Shown here: one piece after another, positions 1 through 9,330 of the stretch
Numbering within the stretch: position 1 is the stretch's first letter
Layout: the number at the start of each line of letters is the position of its first letter
Assembly: GCA_014378485.1 (NCBI GenBank)
Contig: JACMNO010000109.1
Coordinates: forward strand, 40,338 to 104,337
Length of the DNA: 64,000 nt
Reading direction: 5' to 3'
From: Bacteroidia bacterium
Lineage (GTDB): Bacteria; Bacteroidota; Bacteroidia; B-17B0; Aurantibacillaceae
The notes under the pieces: model-generated
Seen by the model: only the letters and a program-made list of their open reading frames with translations
Databases searched by the model: none
What the model was told of the DNA's origin: nothing
Made by a program: the position numbers and the translations under genes

Positions 1-456
1 TTTTGCATTAAACAAAAAACATTGTGGTGTTCGTGTAGCGCCAAATGCATCAGCCACCTTTGAGTTTGCATCCAGTGAATAGGAACAGGTTAATTTTTGC
101 GAAGCAGCATATTTTATCATGGCATCAAAACTATCTTCTTCGGTACGTTGCCCTTCGTTACTATTAATAATAACACATCCAACACCTTGCTTTAAACAAT
201 CATCAGATATTTCTTTGATGCGGCTCTCGCTTAATTTCACATACGGACAAGTATTGCAAGAAAAAATCACTAAAAGTCCCTTTGCTGTCTTTACAGAATT
301 AAGGGAAATCTCCTTACCGCTCACATCTTTCATTTTTTCATCCGCCATTGGCAAAGCAGCATTTAATCCTAACTCAGTACCTGCCGTGGTATTAATAAAT
401 GATAGTAAAAACCCACAGGCTACCAGTAATACAAAAAATACAAATCCTTTTTTCAT
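1..456 (-). CDS. Secreted thioredoxin-fold redoxin, C-terminus cut by window edge
   Basis: 152 codons are visible from the ATG at 454-456; the rest lies left of the window. Residues 1-25 form a signal peptide or membrane anchor. The motif CNTCPYVK at 67-74 matches the C-x-x-C active site of the AhpC/TSA-like redoxin family whose members read 'CNHCPYVK', and TRTP at 141-144 supplies the usual cis-proline. Likely a periplasmic thiol-disulfide oxidoreductase or peroxidase-like protein; its substrate cannot be inferred. It is divergent from the T9SS gene at 793. Identification of the fold is firm, the exact reaction is not. Confidence 0.8.
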   Translation of the reverse strand, partial: MKKGFVFFVLLVACGFLLSFINTTAGTELGLNAALPMADEKMKDVSGKEISLNSVKTAKGLLVIFSCNTCPYVKLSESRIKEISDDCLKQGVGCVIINSNEGQRTEEDSFDAMIKYAASQKLTCSYSLDANSKVADAFGATRTPQCFLFNAK

Positions 457-642
457 TTTAATTAATTTTAAGCTAAAGTATATAAATATTTAGGCATAAT
501 TTTTTTGTTCCTCTACTATTAATTAACATTCGTCTAATTGGCTAAATAGTTTAGGAATTGCAATAGTTTGTATAAATGAAATGTTTTAAATGCAATATTA
601 AATTAACGTATTCTTGGAGGTGATTTTTTTAATAATTGAATA

Positions 643-672
643 ATCTTACCGTAAGATAGATGATACTATCAT
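643..672. promoter_or_regulatory. Two adjacent perfect inverted repeats upstream of the promoter
   Basis: ATCTTAC-C-GTAAGAT occupies 643-657 and ATGATA-C-TATCAT occupies 660-672. Both are perfect dyads and end only a few bases before the -7 box at 677-684, covering the place where the -33 element should be. They could bind a dimeric regulator of the T9SS gene at 793 or of the divergent redoxin gene. Role inferred from position only. Confidence 0.35.
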
Positions 673-676
673 CATG

Positions 677-684
677 TACTTTTG
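677..684 (+). promoter_or_regulatory. Bacteroidota -7 box (TACTTTTG)
   Basis: TACTTTTG fits the TAnnTTTG consensus of the primary Bacteroidota sigma factor. Transcription would begin near 690, at the first base of the leader element at 690-762. I see no good TTG at the expected -33 position; inverted repeats occupy that region. Confidence 0.45.
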
Positions 685-689
685 AACTG

Positions 690-762
690 TTAAAGGCGAA
701 CATCCTACAGGTATTTTATTTCATTTTTCTGTGACATAATTCAACCAAAACCGCCTCATTAA
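690..762 (+). promoter_or_regulatory. Conserved 5' leader element, copy 1
   Basis: This leader shares GAACATCCTAYAGG and an A-rich ACCGC block with the leader at 2116-2180. AGGCG (694-698) can pair with CGCCT (752-756), extended by TTAA/TTAA after a two-base bulge, so the conserved GAACATCC block would lie inside a closed stem. It begins about where transcription should start from the box at 677-684 and ends 30 nt before the ATG at 793. It may be a regulatory RNA or an RNA/protein binding site; I recognise no known riboswitch class. Confidence 0.45.
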
Positions 763-792
763 ATTAATAGTTTAAATTCAAAATGCCTTCCT

Positions 793-1986
793 ATGATAAA
801 AGCAATGAATAAATTTTATAGATTATTTAAAATAACAAAACGGAGTATGTTTTTGGTTTTATTATTAAATGGTTTAAAAGGTCAATCCCAAATTTATATT
901 AACGAAATCATGATAAATCCTTCAGGACCAAACGATGGAGCAAATATGCCAAATACAGCAGAGTGGGTCGAGTTATACAATAGTTCAGCATCAGCAGTAA
1001 ATATTGGTTGCTGGTTCTTAACAGATGGTGATTTTGCAGTCACTTTTCCATCTGGTACTACAATAGCCGCGAGTGGATATTACACAATTGCCAGTGCAGC
1101 CGGGAGTGGTTTAAGTCCTAACTTAAATTGGGCAACCTGTGGTTGTACCTCCGGCCCGGCAGGCGAAATAGGTATACTTACAAATAGCGGTGAACAAGTT
1201 ATTTTATATAATTCATCATCAGGAATAGAGGACGCAATTATATGGGGAGGCGGGCAATTACCAAATGGAATGATAACTTCGGTTTTAGGTTCATGTACTC
1301 CAAAAAATGTTACTTTTCCGGCAAGTGGTGCAACTTATGAAATTATTGGAAGCAACACAGATGGAGTTTCAAAAGAACGCGATTTTGATGGTAGTTCAAC
1401 CTGGCAAAACGGAGGATCAGGAACATTTGGTGCATCTAATGGCGGTGTTATTTTGCCAATAGCTCTATTGGATTTTTATGCCACTAAGAACGAACATAAA
1501 AATGATATTATTTGGAAAGTTGCTTCTCAAGAAAATATTATATATTATACTATTGATAAAAGTAACGATGGAGTTAACTTTACGGAAATGGTCACTGTAT
1601 TGTCAGGTAATGTAATGGAGGTCACAACTTATAGCGTCATTGACGAAAATCCATTTGAGGGTATTAGTTATTACCGTTTAGGAACGCAAGAATCTAATGG
1701 CACTTTAAATTATCAGAAAATCGTTTCTATAGATCGGGAATCCAAAGAGTGGAACATTAAACATTACCAGTTTGAGCAAAATTTAGTTATGGAGTTTAAA
1801 AATTCAGTGCCTGCTGGTTGTGACATTTATTTATTTGATTTGTCAGGGAAATTATTAGCACAGGAAACAGTGAATCAACCTCAAACTAAAATTAATACGT
1901 CTTTTTTTGCGGCAGGTATTTATTTCATTAAAATAGACTCTCCTTATAAAACTGAAAATTTTAAGGTTGTCATAACAGAGAACTAA
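793..1986 (+). CDS. Secreted lamin-tail-domain protein with T9SS type A sorting domain
   Basis: 397 residues. The N-terminus is a signal peptide (ATG 793, or ATG 805 five codons before FYRLF; both are plausible). Residues about 33-190 resemble a lamin tail domain (YINEIMINPSG, then EWVELYN), a beta-sandwich common in extracellular Bacteroidota proteins. From about 222 to the end lies the type A sorting module: LLDFYATKN, ISYYRLG, and a C-terminus ending in GIYFIKIDSPYKTENFKV. The protein should cross the outer membrane by the T9SS and have its C-terminal domain removed. The last ~175 residues are clearly paralogous to those of the next gene, so the two probably arose by duplication or domain sharing. 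Function beyond secretion or surface location is unknown. Confidence 0.8.
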   Translation: MIKAMNKFYRLFKITKRSMFLVLLLNGLKGQSQIYINEIMINPSGPNDGANMPNTAEWVELYNSSASAVNIGCWFLTDGDFAVTFPSGTTIAASGYYTIASAAGSGLSPNLNWATCGCTSGPAGEIGILTNSGEQVILYNSSSGIEDAIIWGGGQLPNGMITSVLGSCTPKNVTFPASGATYEIIGSNTDGVSKERDFDGSSTWQNGGSGTFGASNGGVILPIALLDFYATKNEHKNDIIWKVASQENIIYYTIDKSNDGVNFTEMVTVLSGNVMEVTTYSVIDENPFEGISYYRLGTQESNGTLNYQKIVSIDRESKEWNIKHYQFEQNLVMEFKNSVPAGCDIYLFDLSGKLLAQETVNQPQTKINTSFFAAGIYFIKIDSPYKTENFKVVITEN

Positions 1987-2107
1987 TTTCTTACAATAAT
2001 TTTTGTAGTTTTTTTGTAGAAACTTAATAAAGTTTGATCCTTACCAAATCCTTATTTTTTTAACAATTTATTGATGATAAAAACATAACAATAATGCTTA
2101 AAATGTT

Positions 2108-2115
2108 TAAATTTG
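2108..2115 (+). promoter_or_regulatory. Bacteroidota -7 box (TAAATTTG)
   Basis: TAAATTTG matches TAnnTTTG and lies directly before the second copy of the leader element, so transcription should start near 2120. The -33 region lacks an obvious TTG. This implies the gene at 2201 has its own promoter and is not only co-transcribed with the gene ending at 1986. Confidence 0.45.
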
Positions 2116-2180
2116 TTTAATAAGTGAACATCCTATAGGAATTTAATTGTAATATTAAATCAATCCGAAACCGCTTTAAA
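2116..2180 (+). promoter_or_regulatory. Conserved 5' leader element, copy 2
   Basis: Counterpart of 690-762. GAACATCCTATAGG (2126-2139) and GAAACCGC (2167-2174) are conserved. AAGTG (2122-2126) can pair with CGCTT (2172-2176). Compared with copy 1 this stem keeps pairing while one pair changes G-C to A-U and another changes C-G to U-G. It ends 20 nt before the ATG at 2201. No similar block was seen before the other T9SS genes in the window. Confidence 0.45.
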
Positions 2181-2200
2181 CAAATTGAAAGATTTTTTAA

Positions 2201-4672
2201 ATGGCGAAATTATATACATGCAAATTTAAATTCGTAGTTAAAGTTTTTACTTTACTATGCGTGTTGAATGTTTCGAAAAGTTGGGGGCAGATTTCTATTC
2301 CAAACACAACTCCAGTAACAGAAAATTTTGATGCAATGGGCGTTTCTGCAACAGCATCTTTGCCGGCAAATTGGAAGTTTAGTGATGCTGGAAATTCCGC
2401 ACCAACATGGGCAAATGCTGGAAATTTCACAGCCGTTAATATTCAAGCAAGTTCTGGAAATCCAGTAACTGGCGGTAGATATAACTGGGGAACAACATTA
2501 GCAACTGATAGAGCTTTGGGAGTAATGACATCAGCAGGTTATGCTAGCCCAAATAGTATAATGGCTTTTTATCAAAATACTAATGCAGGTAATTTAACTC
2601 AATTAGCTGTTAGTTATGATTTAGAAAGGTACAGAATTAATACGACAGCTGCTTCTGTACAATTTTATTACTCATTAGATGGCTCAACGTGGATTGCTGC
2701 TGCGGTGGGCGATGTACCGGCTGCAACAATTGGAACTGGTGTCAACGCTTATATTTATGCGCCGCAAGCAACTTTTCCTGTTGGTAGTTTTAATATAACT
2801 GGGCTTAATATATCTACAAATGGAAGTATTTATTTAAGATGGAACTTAAATACAGGAGCAAGTAATTCACAGGGTATCGGTATAGATAACGTTAGTGTTA
2901 CTGCAACTTTTTGTACCCCGCCAACAACAACTATAACACCAACTTCACAAACAGTTTGTGCCAATGTAACTACAGCAATTACTGTTACTAGTTCCGCGAC
3001 AAGTCCTGGATATCAATGGCAAATGAGCGCTAGTGGTAGCGGACCATTTATAAATGTAGCAAACGGAACACCAACTGGAGTTACTTATACTTCAGGTACA
3101 ACTGCTGCTACATTATCTGCTATCGGAACTGCATCTGCGCAATATTTTTATCAATGTTTGGTAACAAACGTTAGTGGTTGTACAGCTACATCGGGTACGG
3201 TTTCATTAACTATCAAGGCAGCGCCATCAATTACCTCGCAGCCTACAAGTGTTTATACTACGACTGCAGGAATTGCCTCCTACACTGTTGCAGCATCAGG
3301 TACTGGGTTAACATACCAATGGCAGGAAAACGGCAGTCCAATTGCAAATGGAGGTGTAAATCCTACTTATGCTGGTGCAACTGCATCGGTGCTCAATGTT
3401 ACAAACCCACTCGTAAGCATGAGTGGTCACACTTTTCAATGTGTTGTTGCAAACAGTTGTGGTACTGTAACAACGGATGGAATATCAACAATAACTGTTA
3501 CCTCTATTGAGTGTCCAACTTTAAAAGGCGCATTTATTGACGCATGTGCAGGAACATGTGGGGAAGCCCAGGGGGAAGCTGTATTTTTAAATACTGGCGA
3601 TTATAGCGTTAATGTTACGACAGTATCGCAAGCCACTGCAAACGTTAATCTTTGGTATGGAACAACTACATCTTTAACACAAGCTAGTGATCACCTTACA
3701 AACACTTATGTAAATAATGCTGCTGCAGTTACGTGTTTAAATAGTTTTTCTGGTTGTGCGGGAACATTTGTGGATGCTTTGGGAACAACAATTCCAACTC
3801 ATGCCGAAATTATGATAGTTCGATCAGATTTTTGTTGCTCAGCTACTCCTGATAATAACTTTTCTGGTTTATGTGGAAGTGGTGCAGTTATTTATGTTTT
3901 GTTTTCTAATGATGCCAATTGGAATTCAGGCGGACAATTTAAAAACAATACTGCCGGTTGTGGAATGAGATATTTTCAATTAAATTCTGCGTCTACAAGT
4001 TGTACATTTACTACTAATTACGATGCTTGCAGTTTAACCCCATTTAGTTCTAGCAATGATGGAGGTACTGTGACGTGGCCCGCTTCAGGGGGCGCTCCAT
4101 CGTCATATGTGAATACTGGCTGTAATGTCCCGAAAGTTATTTTACCTATTGATTTGTTGGATTTTTATGCCACTAAAAACGGTAAGAAAAATGATGTGGT
4201 TTGGAAAGTAGCTTACGAAGAATATGTTGGGTATTATACAATTGATAAAAGTAATGATGGAATGAAATTTACAGAGTTAGCAACTGTTTTTACCAATAAT
4301 GAAACTGAAAGAAAAACTTACAGTGTTATTGACGATACTCCGTTTGATGACATTACGTATTACCGTTTAGGAACCAAAGAAAAAAACGGTAAAGTAAATT
4401 ATTATAAAATTATTTCTGTTGATGAGAAATCATCTGAATGGAATTCGATTCATTACCAGCAACAACAAAATTTAGTAATTGAATTTAAAAAAAACCTTCC
4501 AAAAAATAGCACCATTACAGTATACAATTTATCGGGTCAGTTGTTAGTTGAGAAGGCAGCTAAAGAATCTCAAACAATTATTAACACAGAAGCTTTTGCC
4601 GAGGGTATTTATTTTGTAAGAATAACGACTCCTTATAAAACCGAAAATTTTAAAATCATCATTTCTAAATAA
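2201..4672 (+). CDS. Large secreted T9SS type A protein with Ig-like domains
   Basis: 823 residues. A signal peptide (cleavage near SKSWGQ, residue ~31) is followed by a ~200-residue N-terminal beta-rich domain (FDAMG.. to IGIDNVSVTATF), two Ig-like repeats (about 245-435; each has the YQWQ motif typical of Bacteroidota Ig domains), and a third module starting at residue ~438 with AFIDACAGTCGEAQGEAVF. That module has a homologue in the next gene. The last ~180 residues are the type A sorting region (DLLDFYATKN.. to GIYFVRITTPYKTENF), highly similar to that of the upstream gene. Probably a cell-surface or matrix/adhesion protein; no catalytic motif seen. The next gene starts 23 nt downstream, so the two are likely one transcript. 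Confidence 0.8.
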   Translation: MAKLYTCKFKFVVKVFTLLCVLNVSKSWGQISIPNTTPVTENFDAMGVSATASLPANWKFSDAGNSAPTWANAGNFTAVNIQASSGNPVTGGRYNWGTTLATDRALGVMTSAGYASPNSIMAFYQNTNAGNLTQLAVSYDLERYRINTTAASVQFYYSLDGSTWIAAAVGDVPAATIGTGVNAYIYAPQATFPVGSFNITGLNISTNGSIYLRWNLNTGASNSQGIGIDNVSVTATFCTPPTTTITPTSQTVCANVTTAITVTSSATSPGYQWQMSASGSGPFINVANGTPTGVTYTSGTTAATLSAIGTASAQYFYQCLVTNVSGCTATSGTVSLTIKAAPSITSQPTSVYTTTAGIASYTVAASGTGLTYQWQENGSPIANGGVNPTYAGATASVLNVTNPLVSMSGHTFQCVVANSCGTVTTDGISTITVTSIECPTLKGAFIDACAGTCGEAQGEAVFLNTGDYSVNVTTVSQATANVNLWYGTTTSLTQASDHLTNTYVNNAAAVTCLNSFSGCAGTFVDALGTTIPTHAEIMIVRSDFCCSATPDNNFSGLCGSGAVIYVLFSNDANWNSGGQFKNNTAGCGMRYFQLNSASTSCTFTTNYDACSLTPFSSSNDGGTVTWPASGGAPSSYVNTGCNVPKVILPIDLLDFYATKNGKKNDVVWKVAYEEYVGYYTIDKSNDGMKFTELATVFTNNETERKTYSVIDDTPFDDITYYRLGTKEKNGKVNYYKIISVDEKSSEWNSIHYQQQQNLVIEFKKNLPKNSTITVYNLSGQLLVEKAAKESQTIINTEAFAEGIYFVRITTPYKTENFKIIISK

Positions 4673-4695
4673 TAGTACTATAGTAAAATCTACCT

Positions 4696-7600
4696 ATGAA
4701 GAATAAATTTATTTACACCATCCTTTTTGTTGCGAGTATTACTATTAGCTATTTGTCTTTTGGTCAAGTTATCTACCAGCATAATTTTGGCACTTCCACT
4801 TTCACGGCAGTTAATCCCTACGGCGTTGCTCCAAGTACTATTGATCCTGCTTTAAGCGCTTCTCAATGGACCACTTCATTTGCTTCAGGATTTAGTAGTT
4901 TAGCAGGAGCTACCGGCCAGGCATTAAGTATTAGTAATTCAGGTGGTACACCAACCTATTCATTAAGTTACACGGTTGCTCCTGGTTTTTTGTGCGATAT
5001 CACAAAATTTAGTTTTTGGCGTCAAAGAAGTGGAACAGGCGCTCAAAACTGGACCTTAACTGTTAATGGAATTACAACCATAGGGGCAGGAACCACGCCA
5101 ACGGTGGGAATTTCCACCGGTACATTACTTGTATCAAATGCTGCAAATGGTTTATCAGGTGCCGTTAACGTTGTTTTGCAATTATCTGGTGCAACAGGTA
5201 CCGGTTCTTTTAGGCTAGATGATTTCACATTGTACGGCAATGTCTATTCTTCATGCACTGCTCCAACTATACAAGCAACATCATTAGTATCTTCCGCTAT
5301 CACAACATCATCTGCTAACTTAAACTGGACTGCGGGAAATGGAGGAAACGTTATAGTGTTAGCACGTCAAGCATCTGCCGTAAACGCCACGCCACTATCA
5401 GGCACTATTTATGCGGCTAATGCTGCTTTTGCACTCGGACAACAAATTGGTGTAGGAAACTATGTAGTTTATAATGGCGCTGGTACATCAGCTAATGTTA
5501 CAAACTTAACTCCTGGAACTAATTATTATTTTTCGGTATTTGAATATAATAGTGCAGGAACATGTTATCTGATACCAGCATTAACAGGGAGTTTAACCAC
5601 TGTAGGATGCACTCCACCAACTATACAATCTTCTTTATTCACTTCATCATCCATTAATAATACTTCGGTAAATGTAACTTGGACATCCGGAAATGGTGGA
5701 AACGCTATTGTATTTGCCCGCCAAACAGCTCTTGTAGATACTTTTCCTATTAATAATGTTACTTATACTGCAAATAGTGTTTTTGCAAGTGGTCAGCAAG
5801 TTGGTCCTGGAAATTATGTTGTTTATAATGGAATAGGAAATTCTGTAACTGTTACAGGATTAAACCCTGGGACAGATTATTATTTTTCCGTATTTGAATA
5901 TAACAGTGGTACTAATTGTTATTTATTGCCTGCATTAACCGGTACGGTAATTACTACTAACACTATAACTCCCGGGTCAACTTGTTTAAAAATTAAAACG
6001 TTATTGATAGATGCTTGCGGATCTCCGGAACCACTTAACGAAATGGTGTATTTTCAAAACGGCGCTCTGCCGCTGCCAATCAATCAAATTTCCATAGCGG
6101 GTGCACCCACATCAGGCGTTTACGCATTAAACAAATGGCCTAATAATAATAATTTGTGGAATGGCTTGGTACAAAATGCTACTACGGCCAGTAAGGTTTC
6201 TGCCATTAACAGTACTATTACGGCTTGCGGTTTAGTTTTAGAGCCGCCATTAGTGGGCGGAATAGGAACAATACCCGCTAATGCAAATGTTATTTTAGTA
6301 GGTTCACAAAATATGTTGCCTTTTGCAAATTCTTTTTCAAATTTAACTGATACGGTATATATGGTTTTTCAGGCCGTTACAACTACTACTGCCGGACAAT
6401 TTACTAATTTTACCGCCGGTCCGGGTACTCGTTCATTTGTTATCATCGATAATTTACATGCTTGTACCTCAAATTCTGTTACATACCAACCATGGAGATT
6501 AATAAATATTGGTGATGGGGACGCTGTAGCTTATGATGGCTTTAATAATAGTACTTATTTTAATAGTGGATGTCAAGCTCCCTATATACCTTTCGCTGTA
6601 ACGGTAAGTCCAAATCAAACTGTTTGCTACAATAGTGTTGCAACGGTAACCGCTACACCAAGTGGAGTTTATAACTCTGTATCTTGGTCTGGCGGTACGG
6701 GTGTGTTCTCAGCCCCTTCATCCCTTACTACAAGTTATACCCCGGGTGCTTTCGAAACCGGAACTGTTCAATTGACATGTTCTATTACCAGAACCTGTGC
6801 CAGTAATAGTTTTTCGGCATCAGCTACTGTTACTATATCAATCACATCTTTACCTGTATTTTCATTAGCAGCTTCTAATGGATATTCTTTATGTCCAAGC
6901 TCGATAAGCGTTATGACTTATTCTGTGATTAATGCCGCTAATGCAGGTGTTATTACTCCAAGCTGGAGTTCACCTTCAGGTTCCGGAACAACTTATACTG
7001 TTTCTTCTCCAAGCGGAACGGCTTCTGCAAGCTATAGTTTAAATTTAACTAATGCTTGTGGTACTACTCTCAATACTTTTACTGTTTACCCTTTAGTTTT
7101 GCCAACCGTAACCTTAAGTGCAACCACACTAACAGCCTGTGTAGGAAGCACGCTATCATTAAGTGCTACAGGTAATACTACTAATTTTAGCTGGAACAAT
7201 CCCATATCAACAAATTCAATCGTAACAGTAACGGCAAATACTACTACAACCGGTATCGTAACAAGTACAAATAGTTGCGGTTCTGCTTCTAATACCTATA
7301 CCTTAACGGTGACGCAAAATCCAAGTCTTATGGTTAATAATCCTAACGTTACTTTATGTGCCGGGCAATCTGCAACTATAACCGCTACATCCAGTTCAGG
7401 AACTTATACTTGGATGCCTGGCAGTATAAACACTAATTCAATTGTTGTAAATTCGGCAGGAACGCATACAGTGACTACAAGTAATGTGTGTAATAGTTCA
7501 AGTGTAGTGGTTAATGTTTCATTTAATGCCACACCCACACTAAGTATTTCTACAAGTTCTAACTCTTTATGTGCTGGTGGCCAAACAACATCCACTTTGT

Positions 7601-9330
7601 CTTTAGTTGGTAGTACGGGTTCTTACACCTGGAGTACAGGTGCTAACACACCAACATTATCTATTTCAACACCGGGCGTTTATACTGCTACGGTAAATGC
7701 AGGTGTATGTGGTATAGCAAACGCCAGTATAAATATTAATGTACTAATTACGCCAACATTATCCATTGCAGCAACATCTACTTTATTATGTAATAGCACT
7801 ACTGCAACTTTAACGGCATCCAGTAATTTAAATAATTTTAGCTGGAGTAATTCGGCAACTAATACTCCAACAATCGCAGTAACCACTGCAGGTGTATATA
7901 CGGTTTCTGTTTCAAATGCCTGTGGTGCTCCAAGTGCTTCGGTTAATTTGTTAGCTGATGTAACGCCAACATTAAATTTAGTTTCTAATACACCAACATT
8001 ATGTCCAGCTCAATCAGCAAGTTTAACTGTAAGCGGTGGTATTGCCCCATATACCTGGTCAAACAGCGCATCTACCGGTACGGTAGTTACAACTAATGGA
8101 GGAACTGTTTCGGTAACTTTTTCGAATGCTTGCGGTACTGATACCAAAAGTATTTCTGTTTCTATTGTTCCAAACCCAACAGTTACTTTGACTACTAATT
8201 CGTTTACAGTCTGTTCTGGAAATGTAATTAATATCATAGCTAATAGCACTAATAATAATTATTCATGGTCTGGGTCATCAAATACTAATGCAACCTTAAC
8301 GTTAACAGCATCTGCAACTACAACGGGAACTGTTACTTCAACCAATGCATGCTCAAGTTCTTCAGATTCTTATACAATTAACGTTGTTGCTGCTCCAACA
8401 TTGTCAGTTGATTTTGCAAATATAAATTTATGTACAGGGCAAAGTGCAATTATAACAGCCACTTCAAGCATTGGGAATTATACCTGGATGCCGGGTGGAA
8501 TTACTACAAATACCCTGATGGTAAATAGTGCGAATGTTTATACAGTAGAAACCTCTAATGTATGTTATACTTTAAGTGCTACTTCTTCTGTGGTTCCACT
8601 CTCTTTACCTGTTATAAGTTTAACATCTAATACCACTACAATTTGTCCTAACGAAACAGCAACCTTAACAGTTACCGGTGGAACAAGTCCTTATGTTTGG
8701 TCTAACAGTTCAAGCACTGGTTCAGTTGTTACTTCCAATGGAGGAACAGTTACAGTTTCAAATACGAATGGATGCGGAACGGCTTCGCAAACAATTAATA
8801 TTAATGTGATAAATATAAACGCAAGTATTAGTGCAAACCCGACCAGTGGAGTAAAACCTGTTATTGTTGATTTTACAAATAACAGTAATGGTGCAATTAA
8901 TTATTCCTGGAATTTTGGAAATGGAAATTCGGCCAATACACAAACTGTTTCGTCACAAACTTATTCGGTTGCCGGCACTTATACTGTTTATTTAACGGCA
9001 TCAAACGGTTCTTGTACTGATACGGATTTTTTAATAATCACTGTATTAAACGAAGAACCAACTCTAATTATTCCAAATGTATTTACGCCAAATAATGATA
9101 GTGTAAATGATGTGTTTAGAGTAACCGGATTTAATATTATAGAGTTTAATTGTACAATCGTTGATCGTTGGGGATTACAAATGTATCAATGGGATACTAT
9201 TAAGACAGGTTGGGATGGTAAATCGAATGGGAAGGAAGTGCCTGACGGAACTTATTTTTACATTATTATTGCGAAGGATATAGATAATAGAGAAATAAAA
9301 AAGCAGGGGGCTTTTTCTCTATTTAAATAA
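4696..9330 (+). CDS. Giant repetitive surface protein with T9SS type B (gliding-motility) sorting domain
   Basis: 1544 residues. Signal peptide (cleaved near YLSFGQ), a beta-sandwich domain to ~185, then two fibronectin-like repeats of ~115 residues (each with NYVVYNG and YYFSVFEYNS). An 'IDAC' module follows at ~430-632 (LLIDACGSPEPLNEMVYF) that is shared with the preceding gene. Next comes a long Thr/Ser/Asn-rich array of Ig-like repeats (each with a Cys-x-Gly opening such as TLCPAQSA or LCTGQSA, a core Trp, then N-x-C-G), a PKD domain near 1345-1425 (YSWNFGNG), and the type B C-terminal domain (VFTPNNDSVND.. WDGKSNGKEVPDGTYFY). Such proteins, SprB-like in general plan, are exported by the T9SS and act as adhesins. 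The 3' end overlaps the convergent glycosyltransferase gene by 12 bp. Confidence 0.85.
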   Translation: MKNKFIYTILFVASITISYLSFGQVIYQHNFGTSTFTAVNPYGVAPSTIDPALSASQWTTSFASGFSSLAGATGQALSISNSGGTPTYSLSYTVAPGFLCDITKFSFWRQRSGTGAQNWTLTVNGITTIGAGTTPTVGISTGTLLVSNAANGLSGAVNVVLQLSGATGTGSFRLDDFTLYGNVYSSCTAPTIQATSLVSSAITTSSANLNWTAGNGGNVIVLARQASAVNATPLSGTIYAANAAFALGQQIGVGNYVVYNGAGTSANVTNLTPGTNYYFSVFEYNSAGTCYLIPALTGSLTTVGCTPPTIQSSLFTSSSINNTSVNVTWTSGNGGNAIVFARQTALVDTFPINNVTYTANSVFASGQQVGPGNYVVYNGIGNSVTVTGLNPGTDYYFSVFEYNSGTNCYLLPALTGTVITTNTITPGSTCLKIKTLLIDACGSPEPLNEMVYFQNGALPLPINQISIAGAPTSGVYALNKWPNNNNLWNGLVQNATTASKVSAINSTITACGLVLEPPLVGGIGTIPANANVILVGSQNMLPFANSFSNLTDTVYMVFQAVTTTTAGQFTNFTAGPGTRSFVIIDNLHACTSNSVTYQPWRLINIGDGDAVAYDGFNNSTYFNSGCQAPYIPFAVTVSPNQTVCYNSVATVTATPSGVYNSVSWSGGTGVFSAPSSLTTSYTPGAFETGTVQLTCSITRTCASNSFSASATVTISITSLPVFSLAASNGYSLCPSSISVMTYSVINAANAGVITPSWSSPSGSGTTYTVSSPSGTASASYSLNLTNACGTTLNTFTVYPLVLPTVTLSATTLTACVGSTLSLSATGNTTNFSWNNPISTNSIVTVTANTTTTGIVTSTNSCGSASNTYTLTVTQNPSLMVNNPNVTLCAGQSATITATSSSGTYTWMPGSINTNSIVVNSAGTHTVTTSNVCNSSSVVVNVSFNATPTLSISTSSNSLCAGGQTTSTLSLVGSTGSYTWSTGANTPTLSISTPGVYTATVNAGVCGIANASININVLITPTLSIAATSTLLCNSTTATLTASSNLNNFSWSNSATNTPTIAVTTAGVYTVSVSNACGAPSASVNLLADVTPTLNLVSNTPTLCPAQSASLTVSGGIAPYTWSNSASTGTVVTTNGGTVSVTFSNACGTDTKSISVSIVPNPTVTLTTNSFTVCSGNVINIIANSTNNNYSWSGSSNTNATLTLTASATTTGTVTSTNACSSSSDSYTINVVAAPTLSVDFANINLCTGQSAIITATSSIGNYTWMPGGITTNTLMVNSANVYTVETSNVCYTLSATSSVVPLSLPVISLTSNTTTICPNETATLTVTGGTSPYVWSNSSSTGSVVTSNGGTVTVSNTNGCGTASQTININVININASISANPTSGVKPVIVDFTNNSNGAINYSWNFGNGNSANTQTVSSQTYSVAGTYTVYLTASNGSCTDTDFLIITVLNEEPTLIIPNVFTPNNDSVNDVFRVTGFNIIEFNCTIVDRWGLQMYQWDTIKTGWDGKSNGKEVPDGTYFYIIIAKDIDNREIKKQGAFSLFK

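Noticed and set aside
119..493. 124-residue plus-strand frame at the left edge
   Set aside because: It is antisense to the redoxin gene, whose CxxC motif and signal peptide are convincing.
690..762. Known riboswitch (cobalamin, TPP, preQ1, c-di-GMP)
   Set aside because: None of the hallmark motifs of these classes is present, and the downstream genes are surface proteins.
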